Assembly: GCA_027578815.1 (NCBI GenBank)
Contig: JANBTH010000749.1
Location: 1 to 11,786, forward strand
Source of the DNA: Coemansia sp. RSA 1804
Taxonomy: Eukaryota > Kickxellomycota > Kickxellomycetes > Kickxellales > Kickxellaceae
Length of the DNA stretch: 11,786 nt
Direction: 5' to 3'
Made by a program: the position numbers and the translations under genes
The notes under the pieces: generated by a model
Told to the model about the DNA's origin: nothing
What the model saw: the letters and a program-made list of their open reading frames with translations, nothing else
The model's database searches: none
Shown: positions 1 to 8,835 of the stretch, piece by piece
How positions within the stretch are numbered: position 1 is the stretch's first letter
Layout of the letters: each line of letters opens with the position of its first letter

Positions 1-2163
1 ATTGGCGTCTGGCCCACTTGGTTTAGTCCTAGCGCCAACATCCGCAAGTATCCGTATGGAGATTTTGCTAAAGGTACAGATATAAGGAGGCTTGCCGAGA
101 CAGCCGAGGCCGTTTCAGACAGGTATTTGCAAGGTTTGGAATCTTCAGATGATAAGGTGAAGACCAACACACCTGTGCCAGACATGGGCGGCGTTTCGGA
201 TTTTGTCACTCCGGTCAAAGAGCATGTTCTTACAACAGCCATGGATGGGAAGCGAGTATTCAAGGCAAGTGAGTTCTATGATCATGACATTTGCAAAGCT
301 ATTCGACACGACTTTGGTGACATGCCAGTGTATACTATAGACAGCAGCGATACGCGTGATGTGGACGACGGTGTGTCGATAGAGAAAATCAAGGGTCCTG
401 ACGGGAATTTCAAAACGTGGCTACATATTCACATTGCTGACCCCACCGCACTCATCCACCCCGGCCATATAATTACTGAGTCAGCAATACGGAGCCCACA
501 GAGCATATATATTCCGGAAATGACCATCAACATGATCCCAAAGAACCTGCTTGAAGCAAAGCTGTCGCTCGGCTCAAGGAGCAAGGGTATGCCAACATAC
601 ACAATGACATTCTCGGTATGCCTTTCTGATGACGGAAACATTGCTGAGTACAAGGTTCAGCCAGGAGTGGTTCATAATATAACGGCAGTTCCTTATGACG
701 TGTTGGACCAATTTGCCGACTTTAACCTCTGTAATCATGTCTACTCCTCGTTCGAGGATATCCAGTCTAAGAAACGCCACTCCACGTTTATACACCCTTT
801 TATGAAGGAGGATTCCGACTCTTTTGAGAACATTGGTGACCCCAGCAAACTACCAACGCGTGTCGTTCCGGATTTGCTTAGTATGCAAAAGGTAGCCATG
901 TGTCATTTTAGATATCGCGTCGGACAAGGCAGTTTCACGCGTGTCTTGACAGAGCTAGACATTGAGGTTGGACATGATGGCCGAATGGAGCAGCCTGGAC
1001 CGGATATTGGCAGTGTACCGGCGTTCCTCAGTAGCAGGTTTACGGCAGACAAGTATGATTGGAAAATGTTTCCAAAGATAAAGTCCGTTTCAGACCTACA
1101 CTCGTACACGCCATCTCATGTGTTTGTTGGAGAGCTGATGATCATGGCTGGCCGTGTAGCAGCCAAGTTTTGCCACGACCGCAGGTTGGATGTTGATAAT
1201 GGCATGAGTAGAAACAGTCATGGCGTGATTACCAGCTATGACCCAATTCCCCTTATATATCGTTCCCAGAAACTTCCTAATTTCAGCTCGCTATCTGGAG
1301 TGAATGCTGGTATGCCATCTCCCTTTGAGGGAATGTCAAGTGAGGATTCCAGGTCTTCGACTGCAGTGTGGAATGAGGTTATAAAAATATCACAGGCTAC
1401 TGGCGGCGTAGTTCCGAAGAAATATTTTGACGAGGTTCGCCATATGCTGAATCCATCTATTATAAGCACCACGCCCGGCCCTCATGCAATCATGGGTATT
1501 CATGAAGAATCTGGCTATGCGCGTATTACATCGCCACTTCGTAGAGCGGAAGATCTCATAAACCATTGGCAGATCAAGGCCCAACTCCTTGCCGAGCATA
1601 CCAGTTCGCGAGATAAGCAGCCTTGGTATTGGAGTCGTGAGGCTGCTGAGGCTACTGCAACAAAGATATACTATGCCCTTGTGAATACATCCAAATTTTC
1701 GAGCATATGCACCGAAAGTTGGGCTCACACCTTGCTTCAACGTATGGAGTATCTAGCGCGCCGTGGTAAATTAGAGCATCCACCTTCCGGGTTCTACGAT
1801 CCCAAGTCGCCCTATTACCAAGATACTCCTTGGGCATACTACAATCCCCAAAAGCCTGGTCCTCTGGTTTGGACAGCCACAGTCGATAACCGCTCTGAAC
1901 TCCGTCCTTTCATCTCGTTGGTTATAGATAACATCGCGATCCGTGCGATGTTGGTTCCGCGTCCTATTGATCAAGAAAAACTGCCCTTTGCCGGAACAAA
2001 GGTACGTGTGCAAGTTATTGGAGTTGAACCACACAGGCAAATGCTGATTGTCAAGCTTGCCCCAGAAGAGCTGCAGCCTGCAGAGACACCAAGGTTCTGG
2101 GATAGCAAACATGCCGTCAACTATCTTACTAGTGAACTATCGCATCTGCAGCTCCTTCCTTGA
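1..2163 (+). CDS. DSS1: RNB-domain 3'-5' exoribonuclease, mitochondrial DSS1/CYT-4 type (5' partial)
   Basis: The frame is open from the first base of the window to a TGA at 2161-2163, so 720 residues are visible and the N terminus lies outside. The RNB catalytic cluster IDSSDTRDVDDG is at nt 337-372; Asp114, Asp120, Asp122 and Asp123 (window numbering) match the four metal-binding aspartates of RNase II. A downstream ITSPLRRAEDLINH stretch (Arg514/Arg515) matches the family's conserved arginine motif. The C terminus looks like a degenerate S1-type RNA-binding fold. The enzyme would degrade RNA processively from the 3' end. In yeast, Dss1 works with the helicase Suv3 in the mitochondrial degradosome. 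I prefer Dss1/CYT-4 to Dis3 or Ssd1 because of the DDG ending of the motif and the intact acidic cluster. The targeting peptide cannot be checked because the 5' end is missing. Family certain, subtype likely. Confidence 0.88.
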   Translation: MGVWPTWFSPSANIRKYPYGDFAKGTDIRRLAETAEAVSDRYLQGLESSDDKVKTNTPVPDMGGVSDFVTPVKEHVLTTAMDGKRVFKASEFYDHDICKAIRHDFGDMPVYTIDSSDTRDVDDGVSIEKIKGPDGNFKTWLHIHIADPTALIHPGHIITESAIRSPQSIYIPEMTINMIPKNLLEAKLSLGSRSKGMPTYTMTFSVCLSDDGNIAEYKVQPGVVHNITAVPYDVLDQFADFNLCNHVYSSFEDIQSKKRHSTFIHPFMKEDSDSFENIGDPSKLPTRVVPDLLSMQKVAMCHFRYRVGQGSFTRVLTELDIEVGHDGRMEQPGPDIGSVPAFLSSRFTADKYDWKMFPKIKSVSDLHSYTPSHVFVGELMIMAGRVAAKFCHDRRLDVDNGMSRNSHGVITSYDPIPLIYRSQKLPNFSSLSGVNAGMPSPFEGMSSEDSRSSTAVWNEVIKISQATGGVVPKKYFDEVRHMLNPSIISTTPGPHAIMGIHEESGYARITSPLRRAEDLINHWQIKAQLLAEHTSSRDKQPWYWSREAAEATATKIYYALVNTSKFSSICTESWAHTLLQRMEYLARRGKLEHPPSGFYDPKSPYYQDTPWAYYNPQKPGPLVWTATVDNRSELRPFISLVIDNIAIRAMLVPRPIDQEKLPFAGTKVRVQVIGVEPHRQMLIVKLAPEELQPAETPRFWDSKHAVNYLTSELSHLQLLP

Positions 2164-2347
2164 TATGCGCAAAGATACCCGACGATCTGTTGAGGGGAGG
2201 ATTCCTAGATCCCTGAGTTCTTTGGCAACACATTGTGTGACGCAGCTTTTTCCCCATTTGTTTGGATTTTTGACTTTGCAAATATACAATAATGTTTGGT
2301 TATCTACATATTCTATTTTACGTATAAAAAGTTACTGTAAGGTGTTC
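2164..2347. other. Convergent 3' intergenic region
   Basis: This 184-base spacer separates the stop of the RNase gene (+) from the stop of the RING gene (-). Both 3' untranslated regions must lie here. It is AT-rich toward 2280-2345. I see no gene in it; the reading frame crossing it in another phase (2048-2443) is a shadow of the two neighbours. Confidence 0.6.
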
Positions 2348-3463
2348 CTATTGCTGGCTGCTATTTGTGGTTTGTTCTTCGCTTGGAAACGTAGCCGCAA
2401 CATCAAAGTTACACATTGGGCATGTCGCAGAACGCATGTTTAGCCAAGGGTCGATGCAGGCAATGTGGAACAAGTGATGACATGGAAGCTGTCTGACTTG
2501 ATCTCCTGGGCTGTAATCCTCAAGACAAACGGCACAGTTTTCTCCATATAGCATGGTTTTGCTATTATTCTCACTGTCAACAGCATTCTCGTTTTCAGCT
2601 TCGCCATCACCGTTATCTTCTTTTGTATCTATATTGGCGCTGGTTCTGCCTGGTTCATGAGTGCTGTTTTTCTCGGCTGTGTCGTTCTCCTCAATGTCGC
2701 TGTTTGTAATTTTTTTATCAGATCGAACAGATTGTTGTGTACGATCGGGGCTGTTGGTATCTTTTAAGGCTTCACTTTCAATATTGACTTTTACGTGCTC
2801 TGGTGGCTCGCTGGAGAGAGTACCAGATTCGGCTACAATGATGTTAGATCTATCGTGCTGCTGGCCTTCTGAGACATTGTGTTCATTTACAGAGTAGTAG
2901 CTACTACCGCTAACGCTCTGTGAAGAAGGAAGTGCATTTTCTAAAGCAGCATGGTCTTTAACTAAAGTTTTCTTGGGGGTAGAAAGTGTGGTTGATTCTG
3001 TGGCTAGTCTCTTTGACTGTTGGATATCCTCGTCTGTTAAAATAAGCACGGGTAGAGTAGATACTTGCTCAATAGTCAGTAAACGTTTTTGGCTATTTCT
3101 GTTTGCAATACGAGCCAGTTCAAGAATTTCGTTTGCTGTTCTGCGGGTTCGTATTCTATGTATGATAAAGGCCATGGAAACTGTGCTGATGCATATGCAG
3201 GCTAAAAGTGTAAAGAATTTGATAGCATATCTGATAGTAGTTTTAGTATTACAAATAAACATGTTTATGGCGTATGCGCATCTCTCTGTCGTATTTGAAC
3301 TTGTAGAGCAATGTTAATACTTACCGATTAAGATGGCGATATACAGAAACTTGAAATTATTTGATTTTGAATCCGAATCGTCATCATTTGTATCTCGCTT
3401 GTAAGCAATGAGAGATTGCCCCAGGTGCTGAGATAGATTTGAAAGTAATGCCATGGGTGCCAT
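2348..3463 (-). CDS. Single-pass membrane RING-H2 E3 ubiquitin ligase, two exons
   Basis: I model exon 1 at 3463-3325 and exon 2 at 3201-2348 (stop TAG), 993 nt, 330 aa. Exon 1 gives a polar N terminus with an acidic run (NDDDSDSKSNN). The junction codon G|CC (Ala47) falls inside one hydrophobic helix at about residues 37-60, followed by basic HRIRTRR, so the bulk faces the cytosol. A long Ser/Thr/Glu/Asn-rich, probably disordered region follows. A RING-H2 finger sits at about 269-310 with spacing C-x2-C-x14-C-x1-H-x2-H-x2-C-x11-C-x2-C and the DPW tryptophan that contacts the E2. The architecture recalls PA-TM-RING/Goliath-type ligases but I see no PA domain; a further 5' exon cannot be excluded. 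Two ATGs (3463 and 3454) are possible starts. An unspliced start at ATG 3262 would also be open, but it lies inside the intron and gives a poorer helix. Substrate unknown. Confidence 0.82.
3202..3324 (-). other. Intron of the RING-H2 gene
   Basis: On the minus strand the donor is CG|GTAAGT (3324 downward) and the acceptor is CACTTTTAG|CC (ending at 3202), 123 nt. Exon 1 leaves one base and exon 2 supplies two, so phase 1 is kept. Splicing here makes one continuous transmembrane helix. An alternative acceptor at 3231 (CTACTATCAG, with TACTAAA close upstream) would break the frame from this exon 1. Confidence 0.72.
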
Positions 3464-4620
3464 GTGAACGGTGACTCTGCTGCAGGAATTTTATAAAAGT
3501 AAAACTGGAAACGAATAAAACAGTAATGTGAAATGAATTTCAATCCTTGTTAATGCAGCAAGTTATTGTCATATATGTTGGTTATTTAGCATCTACCAGA
3601 AAATATGACAAATGGCAAGGCTACGCTGGCAATAATGGCTACTAACAACCAAAGTTTTTATATGTAAAAGTATATAAATGGGAACAGTAAAGACAAGGAC
3701 AATAAACGATACATCCATTCGTGAAAATGGTAGCAATCATCTAAAAAGGACAAAAAGCAAACGTTGAAAATGATAAAGTCACAAAACCTCAGACAAATAT
3801 TCAGGCAGCGAATATGTGGAAGCAACCCAACGATCCTACTACTATTATCTAGATCGTCTTTATCAATAGAAACCCCCCTAATTAAAAATGAAAATGAAAA
3901 GACAAAAGATACAAAGACGCAATGTATCAAAGTAGCTATCTACTACTGTTCTCAAACATGCTTCAGCTTTACGACAAAGAAGCAATCGATTCTATAAAGT
4001 GCTTGGCCTGGCATCTTTTGTAGTGTGCAAAGTAGGGGTTTAATTTATGCATTTGTTTAAATGTGGACATGTTCAGTCGTCTATATGTTGGGAAGATACC
4101 ATCTAGACATTATTGTGTGAACATATTGTTGTTTCTCGTATGAAATGCTGGTCCTTGTCATCTGCGGCTAGAACCTGCCGGAGCATCAGCAGCGATTACC
4201 GTGCTTTGCTTCTCTTAAAATTAGAACTAAAAAAGAAAAAAGAAGTGCGGAAAAATTTAAAAGTGTGTGAAAACGGTCCACTAGAAGGAACTTTCCAGCC
4301 AACGATGACGACAACGCAGACGGAAAACAATAGAAAACCACGGATATGGAAAAATGCCATTCAGTCCAACAGCTCTGAACACTCGAATCCCAGTCTGTCA
4401 GGCTCAAGCACACACGAATGGTACTCTGCAAACAAGCGTACCAGCCACGTGCGAAAGAGAGCTGGTGCTGCTTTTCGTTTTTTTTCTTTGACCCACAGAC
4501 GATTGCCGGTCACAGCGGCATGTCGCTCCTGGCTTGCATGTTGCCGGATAATGTCAAACCACAACAAAGCAGCACAAGTAGCATGAGCAGCAGCACTAGC
4601 ATTCAGCGCTCTGTTTGAAC
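3464..4620. other. Long region without a supported gene
   Basis: About 1.15 kb. Bases 3464-4110 are AT-rich and would hold the promoter and 5' leader of the RING gene (-). Bases 4113-4620 are more balanced in composition and carry a CACGTG box (4446-4451). Reading frames exist on both strands here (for example 4113-4586 on +) but start at non-ATG codons and show no domain, codon bias or splice logic that I recognise. No tRNA-like folding signals are seen. It may hold regulatory sequence or an untranslated RNA. Confidence 0.5.
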
Positions 4621-4855
4621 GCAATCACTCTGATCCCTCTTTTCTTTGTTTGCACATTCTCGTTTTTGTTTTTCACTTCTTTTGTGTGAAATACCCTTTG
4701 TGACACTTTTTCTCATCTTTTTCCTCGCATATATTACGCGTGCTAAAGGTTTGACTTTTCTCCTCTCTTTCTTCTCTACGATTGTTTGTGCTCTACTTTT
4801 TTAAATTCTCGTACTGTCGTGCTTATCTTCCGTTGCGTGTGGTAATTACTGAATC
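4621..4855 (+). promoter_or_regulatory. Pyrimidine-rich promoter/leader of the KES1-like gene
   Basis: The plus strand is dominated by T and C runs (CTTTTCT, TTTCTTCTCTAC and similar) up to the ATG at 4856. Such CT-rich tracts directly before the start codon are common in core promoters and leaders of well-expressed fungal genes. No TATA box stands out. The assignment rests on composition and position only. Confidence 0.4.
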
Positions 4856-6916
4856 ATGATGAGCGACACGAAATCCGTCAACTCTGCCGCGTCAAACTCG
4901 ACCACGCCTCCCAAGGGCAACAACACCCCTCCCAGCGAACCCGCTGGAAACATCGTCCCAACGTCGTATGTGGGCGATTTCATGTCGTTCCTGAAGGGCA
5001 TTCTCTCGTTTACCGGAGATCTTTCAGCGCTTACATGCCCTTCGTTTCTTCTTAACGGGATCTCGCTGCTTGAGTATGGGTAAGTTGATATTTTGGGTGT
5101 CTGCCGCTCACCACAGTGTTTGAACCGATTGGTAAAGATATGTGTAGCACTACGCTTCCTTGGCTGTAGCGACTATATGTGCGTGTAATTGCGTATTTGA
5201 GCATTTTGACCACACTCTCACTACTTGATAACTATGTTGTCACTAACCATGCCTATATCCTCCGTAAAAATAAACCCTTCTGTAGCGCACACTGGAACGA
5301 TTATCCTCATGTTCTTGCTGAAATAACAAAAGCCAAGGATCCCGAAGGTAAGTGCTGGAATTCTAGTACCTGGGTTGCACTCTTGTTTACTTTTTCCTCC
5401 TTTCTCTCTCTCTCTTGTTGTTCTAGTTGTTGCTACTGCTGTTACCGCTTTATGCAAGTGAAAACGATGTTGCTGGCACATTTGTTCATCATGGGTTGCT
5501 TCGTGGACAATTAATTATGAATCCACTATTTAAGCGACCTGCTTGCGCACACCGGGTTCCTTCTTTTCGGACTTGCTGCTGCTGCTGCTGCCGCTGCCGC
5601 TGCCGCAGCTGCCAAGACATTATTTCTTGTTCTAAGGTTTCCGGTGTAGCACAGACAGAACACCGAACAGCCAGCCAATCCTCTTTTTCATTGTTTGCTG
5701 CTTTGCCTTCAGACCCACATTGCTGGTAGACTGGACCTTTCTCCCTTTTTCCGAGAGGATCAACTGCTCCAAAACCGCACCTGACACACACATATTAACC
5801 TATATATCATTAATAATCCTATTTCTGCGGATCTTGATGTGAACGACAACAATAGAGCGCATGAGGCGTGTTGCACGCTGGTTCGTATCGACGCTTTACG
5901 GAAGCTACAACAAGCGCGTTGCCGAGTCCAACTCTGGCGAGAAGAAGCCGTTCAACCCGATTTTGGGCGAGCAGTTTCTGGCCTCCTGGGACGACCCCGA
6001 GTTTGGACAGACAAAGTTCATTTGCGAGCAAGTGTCCCACCATCCTCCAGTCAGCGCCTTCTTTTTCGAAAACGCCAACGCTGGCATCTACGGCAGCGGC
6101 CACTTTTCTCAAAAGTCAAAGTTCAAGGGCACATCAATGAAGGTTGTTCAAGAAGGCCGTGTCACTCTACGCATGAAGGGTACCGACGAAATCTACTGTC
6201 TTACGCTGCCGAATCTGAACATTTGCTCCATTCTCTCTGGAAAGCCATTTTTGGAGATGAGCAGCACAACTTTTATCCGCTCATCCAAGGGCTATACTGC
6301 CGAGTTCCAATGGTACACAAAGCCCATGCTCTATGGCGAGTACCACAAGTTTGACGGCAAGATCTTTAAGGACGATGCCGTCGCCTACGTGCAGAATGGC
6401 TCATCGCAGGAGGCTATATACACTATCAAAGGAAGGTGGGTTGCAGACTCCCGCATCACCAACGTAAAGACTGGCGAGCAGGAAGTTTTCTTTGATGTTA
6501 GCGCACAGCCAGCAGCCGAGATCAACATCAAGCCTGTCGAAGAACAATCGTCGCTTGAAAGTCGCCGTGTGTGGCACAAGGTTACCGAGGCACTGGCTAG
6601 CGGTGACTACGATGTTGCGTCAAGGGAGAAAACCGCTATTGAGGAGGAGCAGCGCGCACTTCGGAAAGAGCGTGCGGAGGCGAATGTCGAGTGGAAGCCA
6701 TCCATGTTCGTTTGGGTTGAAGACGCTGATGCCGACGAAGCCGTCAAGGCATGCTACAGCTACCTTTACCCTGCAAAGGACAGCATAGGCACAGGGAGCT
6801 GGGTGTTCAAGACATCGCCACATATGAAGACTCCCAGCAGCCGTACCACGCCTAGTGCTTCTGGAACCCAGACTCCGTCAGATGCATTTAGCACGGCTCC
6901 TAGCAGCGTCGTCTGA
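4856..6916 (+). CDS. KES1: Oxysterol-binding protein, KES1/OSH4 type (three exons)
   Basis: Exons 4856-5079, 5286-5347 and 5856-6916 join in frame to 1347 nt, 448 aa. The protein is a lone OSBP-related lipid-binding domain without a PH domain, like yeast Kes1/Osh4, which exchanges sterol for PI4P between ER, Golgi and plasma membrane. Visible landmarks are FMSFLKGILSFTGDLSALT (about 42-60, the N-terminal lid region), KPFNPILGEQ (126-135), the family signature EQVSHHPP (153-160; His157/His158 bind the PI4P phosphate), PVEEQ (322-326), and the Lys354/Glu358/Arg362 triad at the spacing of Kes1 K336/E340/R344. The Ser/Thr/Pro-rich tail (about 415-448) may be phosphorylated. The first 35 residues are low-complexity Ser/Thr/Pro/Asn. 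ATG 4856 is followed at once by a second ATG (4859). Family very secure; the KES1 subtype is supported by the lid and the absence of PH and FFAT motifs. Confidence 0.93.
5080..5285 (+). other. Intron 1 of KES1-like gene
   Basis: Donor TATGG|GTAAGT at 5080, acceptor CTTCTGTAG|CGC ending at 5285, 206 nt, phase 2. A CACTAAC branch-point-like motif lies about 45 bases before the acceptor. Splicing joins LLEYG to AHWNDYP, which follows the Kes1 pattern. Confidence 0.88.
5348..5855 (+). other. Intron 2 of KES1-like gene (508 nt)
   Basis: Donor CGAAG|GTAAGT at 5348, acceptor ACAACAATAG|AGCGC ending at 5855, phase 1. Splicing gives KDPEERMRRVARWF, continuous with the family. The intron is much longer than intron 1 and contains a TC run (about 5403-5416) and a GCT/GCC triplet tract. 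The open frames inside it (5427-5791, both strands) have no family resemblance. Confidence 0.85.
5575..5613 (+). repeat. GCT/GCC triplet microsatellite in intron 2
   Basis: Thirteen consecutive triplets, GCT five times and then alternating GCC, GCT and one GCA. The tract lies in a spliced-out region, so it is not expected to be translated in the KES1-like protein. It is likely to vary in length. Confidence 0.85.
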
Positions 6917-7206
6917 ACGATAATGTGCTGTCCAACACGCTCTTTGCCTTTCTCATGTTTTCTTCTTCTTTTTCATTCTTTAACCTTTTCGTCGGTTGCA
7001 CTTGCATTTGTTTTGTTCGTCCATTTTTTCTTTCTCTTTTAAGCATTCTTTAGCTTCAGTGTCAATAGAGCTCGAAATAGCTGCCAGCCGGCCTCTTGTA
7101 GTTTACATAGCACCTCGACATGTGTGTGGTTAAAAAGTGAAAAATGAAGAAACCCCAAAAAAGCATAAAGTACATCTCAGAGAAGAATAAAGAGGTTTCG
7201 CTAAAG
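6917..7206. other. Convergent 3' region between KES1-like and DAD3
   Basis: The spacer holds the 3' untranslated ends of the KES1-like gene (+) and DAD3 (-). The left part is a long T/C-rich stretch (about 6945-7045). I see no gene. An open frame on the minus strand (7062-7283) overlaps the DAD3 end and is not credible. Confidence 0.55.
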
Positions 7207-7503
7207 TCAGTCAAATGGCGGACAATTTGTTTGAAACTGTTCGCTGTAGACAGATGCGCCGTCGTTAGTTTGACTAACAACATCCTGCTGGCTCAGATGC
7301 GCGTAAATCGACGATCGGAAAACAGTGTACACGAGTGCCAGCTTTTGCTCAACGGACCGCATAGACTGTGTCAGCTCATCCAGCTCCTCTGCGTTTATGT
7401 CGGCTATCAATCCACCCATCTTTTTGACCTCGTTGCGAATAAGCTCATACTCTGTCAATAGTGCAGCCTCCCTGTCGGTCAAATGCTGTCCGGACTGTGC
7501 CAT
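7207..7503 (-). CDS. DAD3: DASH/DAM1 complex subunit DAD3
   Basis: The product is 98 aa, starting at ATG 7503 (MAQSGQHLTDREAAL) and ending with TGA at 7209-7207. The open frame continues upstream but only to a TTG, so this ATG is chosen. Residues 8-73 match the Dad3 family: LTDREAALLTEYELI, an acidic linker, then SMRSVEQKLALVYTVFRSSIY. The pattern is two short helices forming the coiled-coil core of a DASH heterodecamer subunit. The complex forms rings on kinetochore microtubules and couples chromosomes to depolymerising plus ends in fungal mitosis. The tail after residue 73 (about 25 residues) is polar and poorly conserved. Dad3 proteins are usually below 100 aa, so the length fits. The gene is intronless and lies in tandem with the BMT6-like gene upstream on the same strand. 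Confidence 0.85.
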   Translation of the reverse strand: MAQSGQHLTDREAALLTEYELIRNEVKKMGGLIADINAEELDELTQSMRSVEQKLALVYTVFRSSIYAHLSQQDVVSQTNDGASVYSEQFQTNCPPFD

Positions 7504-7647
7504 GAGTCGATTGGATAAACTATATGTGCTCTTAAATTGCAGAAACAATAATCTTAAACATAAATAAACAAAAAACGAAAATTAGCAGAAAAAGAAAACA
7601 AATAAAATCTAATTGAGACGGGTTTTCATTTATATTTTTCATCTTGG

Positions 7648-7655
7648 CACGTGAC
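7648..7655. promoter_or_regulatory. CACGTGAC E-box in the DAD3 promoter
   Basis: The core is palindromic CACGTG with AC following, so the minus strand reads GTCACGTG, the classic site for Cbf1/USF-like bHLH factors. It lies about 145 bases upstream of the DAD3 ATG and downstream of the BMT6-like stop, so it most probably belongs to DAD3. Function inferred from motif and position. Confidence 0.4.
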
Positions 7656-7788
7656 TGATAACGCGCCTAACCTTGGTTACCGCGCAAAATACAAGACCGC
7701 AGAAACAATTTACTATAGTACAAATCCATAGTCTATTCTATAGGCACCCGCAGTGATATTGGTATCTTGTCCTGTGAATCAGCTCATG

Positions 7789-8649
7789 CTACTTTCTTCT
7801 GTACAGCCGGATAAAATAACGCATGTTTTCAATAGACAGCGGGTACTCTAGTCCTGGAGCGTGTCTGAACCACCGGGAGTCGTCAGATAGAACCGGCTCA
7901 AAGAACTGCCCAAGCGAATCAAAAAACATGTATGACATGTAATTCCTTCCACCGACCTTGACGCTTGAAAACGAACCAGCAGAATCCACAAGAAGGAAGC
8001 ATGCCCCGGGACGCAAGCACTTGACCATCGTCTTGACGAACTTCATCGCATTTGTCTTGTCCGCGAAAAGCTCATTAAAAATAAACATTGCTGTGACTAG
8101 GCCAGCGCTTGATATGTGCTGTTCAATCTCGCTTGTCATATCCAGTAGATTGCCCATGCTGAACCTGTAATCAATGTGCTGGTTATCGAGCTTCCATTTG
8201 TAGCGAACTGCACTGCTGAGCGAATCGAGTATCGAGCTCCAGTCCGTATAGTCCTGAGAATGAATAACAACCTGACGCTTTAAATTATTTGTGTCTATTC
8301 CGTCGAGAGCAATGCAGCTGGCGGCGGATATTCCAACCAGTTCACTTCCCGATCCAGCGCCCAGGCAGTATATTTGCGGACATTCACGCAAAATGGATTG
8401 CAGCTCGGCTGTGCTGAATATCTCGTAGTAACATAGCGCACGGCGTGGCACATACTGGGCCGTATACACTGGAAGATTGGCCGGATCCAGGAATATGCCG
8501 TCAAAGTCGCGATCGTAGAACCGTCGCTTTATTTCCTTAAGCTTATCAGAAAAGTCAGGCTGCTTCAGAGCATCCGAACATGCTATACGTAATATGTTAA
8601 GAATGCTTTGCTGGTGATTTTCGCCCAATGCGTTTTTTCCACAAAGCAT
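7789..8649 (-). CDS. BMT6: 25S rRNA (uridine-N3) methyltransferase, BMT6 type
   Basis: The product is 286 aa, ATG at 8649, TAG at 7791-7789, one exon. The N-terminal third contains KRRFYDRDFDGIF and AQYVPRRALCYYEIF, typical of the fungal Bmt5/Bmt6-like group (Methyltransf_34). The SAM-binding motif I is CLGAGSGSELVG at about 95-106. Further landmarks are MGNLLD (165-170), the acidic FNELF (191-195) and the post-motif strand LRPGACFLLVDS (212-223). Yeast Bmt6 makes m3U2843 in 25S rRNA in the nucleolus or nucleus. Here the enzyme is about 60 residues shorter than yeast Bmt6 (about 347 aa), mostly at the N terminus. I see no split exon upstream. The assignment rests on motifs recalled from the family. 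Confidence 0.78.
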   Translation of the reverse strand: MLCGKNALGENHQQSILNILRIACSDALKQPDFSDKLKEIKRRFYDRDFDGIFLDPANLPVYTAQYVPRRALCYYEIFSTAELQSILRECPQIYCLGAGSGSELVGISAASCIALDGIDTNNLKRQVVIHSQDYTDWSSILDSLSSAVRYKWKLDNQHIDYRFSMGNLLDMTSEIEQHISSAGLVTAMFIFNELFADKTNAMKFVKTMVKCLRPGACFLLVDSAGSFSSVKVGGRNYMSYMFFDSLGQFFEPVLSDDSRWFRHAPGLEYPLSIENMRYFIRLYRRK

Positions 8650-8835
8650 ACTTTTGACGGAAACAAGGTCTTTTTAAGAAAATAGGCAATGAAATATTGA
8701 GATTATTGGTGAAGTATTGAGTTTATTCGCCCGCGTGAGCACAGTAAATGTTTTAAGGAAACCCCCAGAATGAAATCCGGTTAAAGGGTTTTGGGTTTTT
8801 ACGCCCATAGATCTCATGGCCGTATGAACTAAATC
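8650..8835 (-). promoter_or_regulatory. Upstream region of the BMT6-like gene with an AAACCCT-type motif
   Basis: This is the 5' flank of the BMT6-like gene. On the minus strand 8793-8779 read CAAAACCCTTTAACC, which includes the AAACCCT core resembling the telobox-like element found before many fungal ribosome-biogenesis genes. A short inverted match, AAACCCC near 8760 and GGGTTTT near 8790, flanks it. An rRNA modification gene would fit such control, but this is inference. Confidence 0.3.

Noticed and set aside
2048..2443. 131-codon frame running off the end of the RNase gene
   Set aside because: It overlaps the RNase C terminus and the RING gene 3' end in other phases and resembles no family.
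3328..3543. 71-codon open frame on the minus strand next to the RING gene
   Set aside because: It overlaps RING exon 1 in a different phase; the phase I use gives an in-frame splice and a complete membrane helix, this one does not.
3590..3660. Signal-peptide-like hydrophobic stretch on the minus strand (LVAIIASVALPFVIFSG) upstream of the RING gene
   Set aside because: There is no ATG in this frame after the preceding stop, and no donor/acceptor pair joins it in phase to RING exon 1.
3658..3997. Open frames on both strands in AT-rich DNA (77-90 codons)
   Set aside because: Low-complexity Ser/Phe/Lys content as expected from AT-rich noncoding DNA; no domain and no supporting splice or start context.
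4113..4586. 157-codon open frame on the plus strand before the KES1-like gene
   Set aside because: It lacks an ATG at its first codon, contains no domain I recognise, and is rivalled by open frames on the opposite strand over the same bases.
5427..5791. Open frames on both strands within KES1-like intron 2
   Set aside because: They arise from the GCT/GCC repeat and T/C-rich runs; splicing across the region gives a continuous OSBP domain, so no extra exon is needed.
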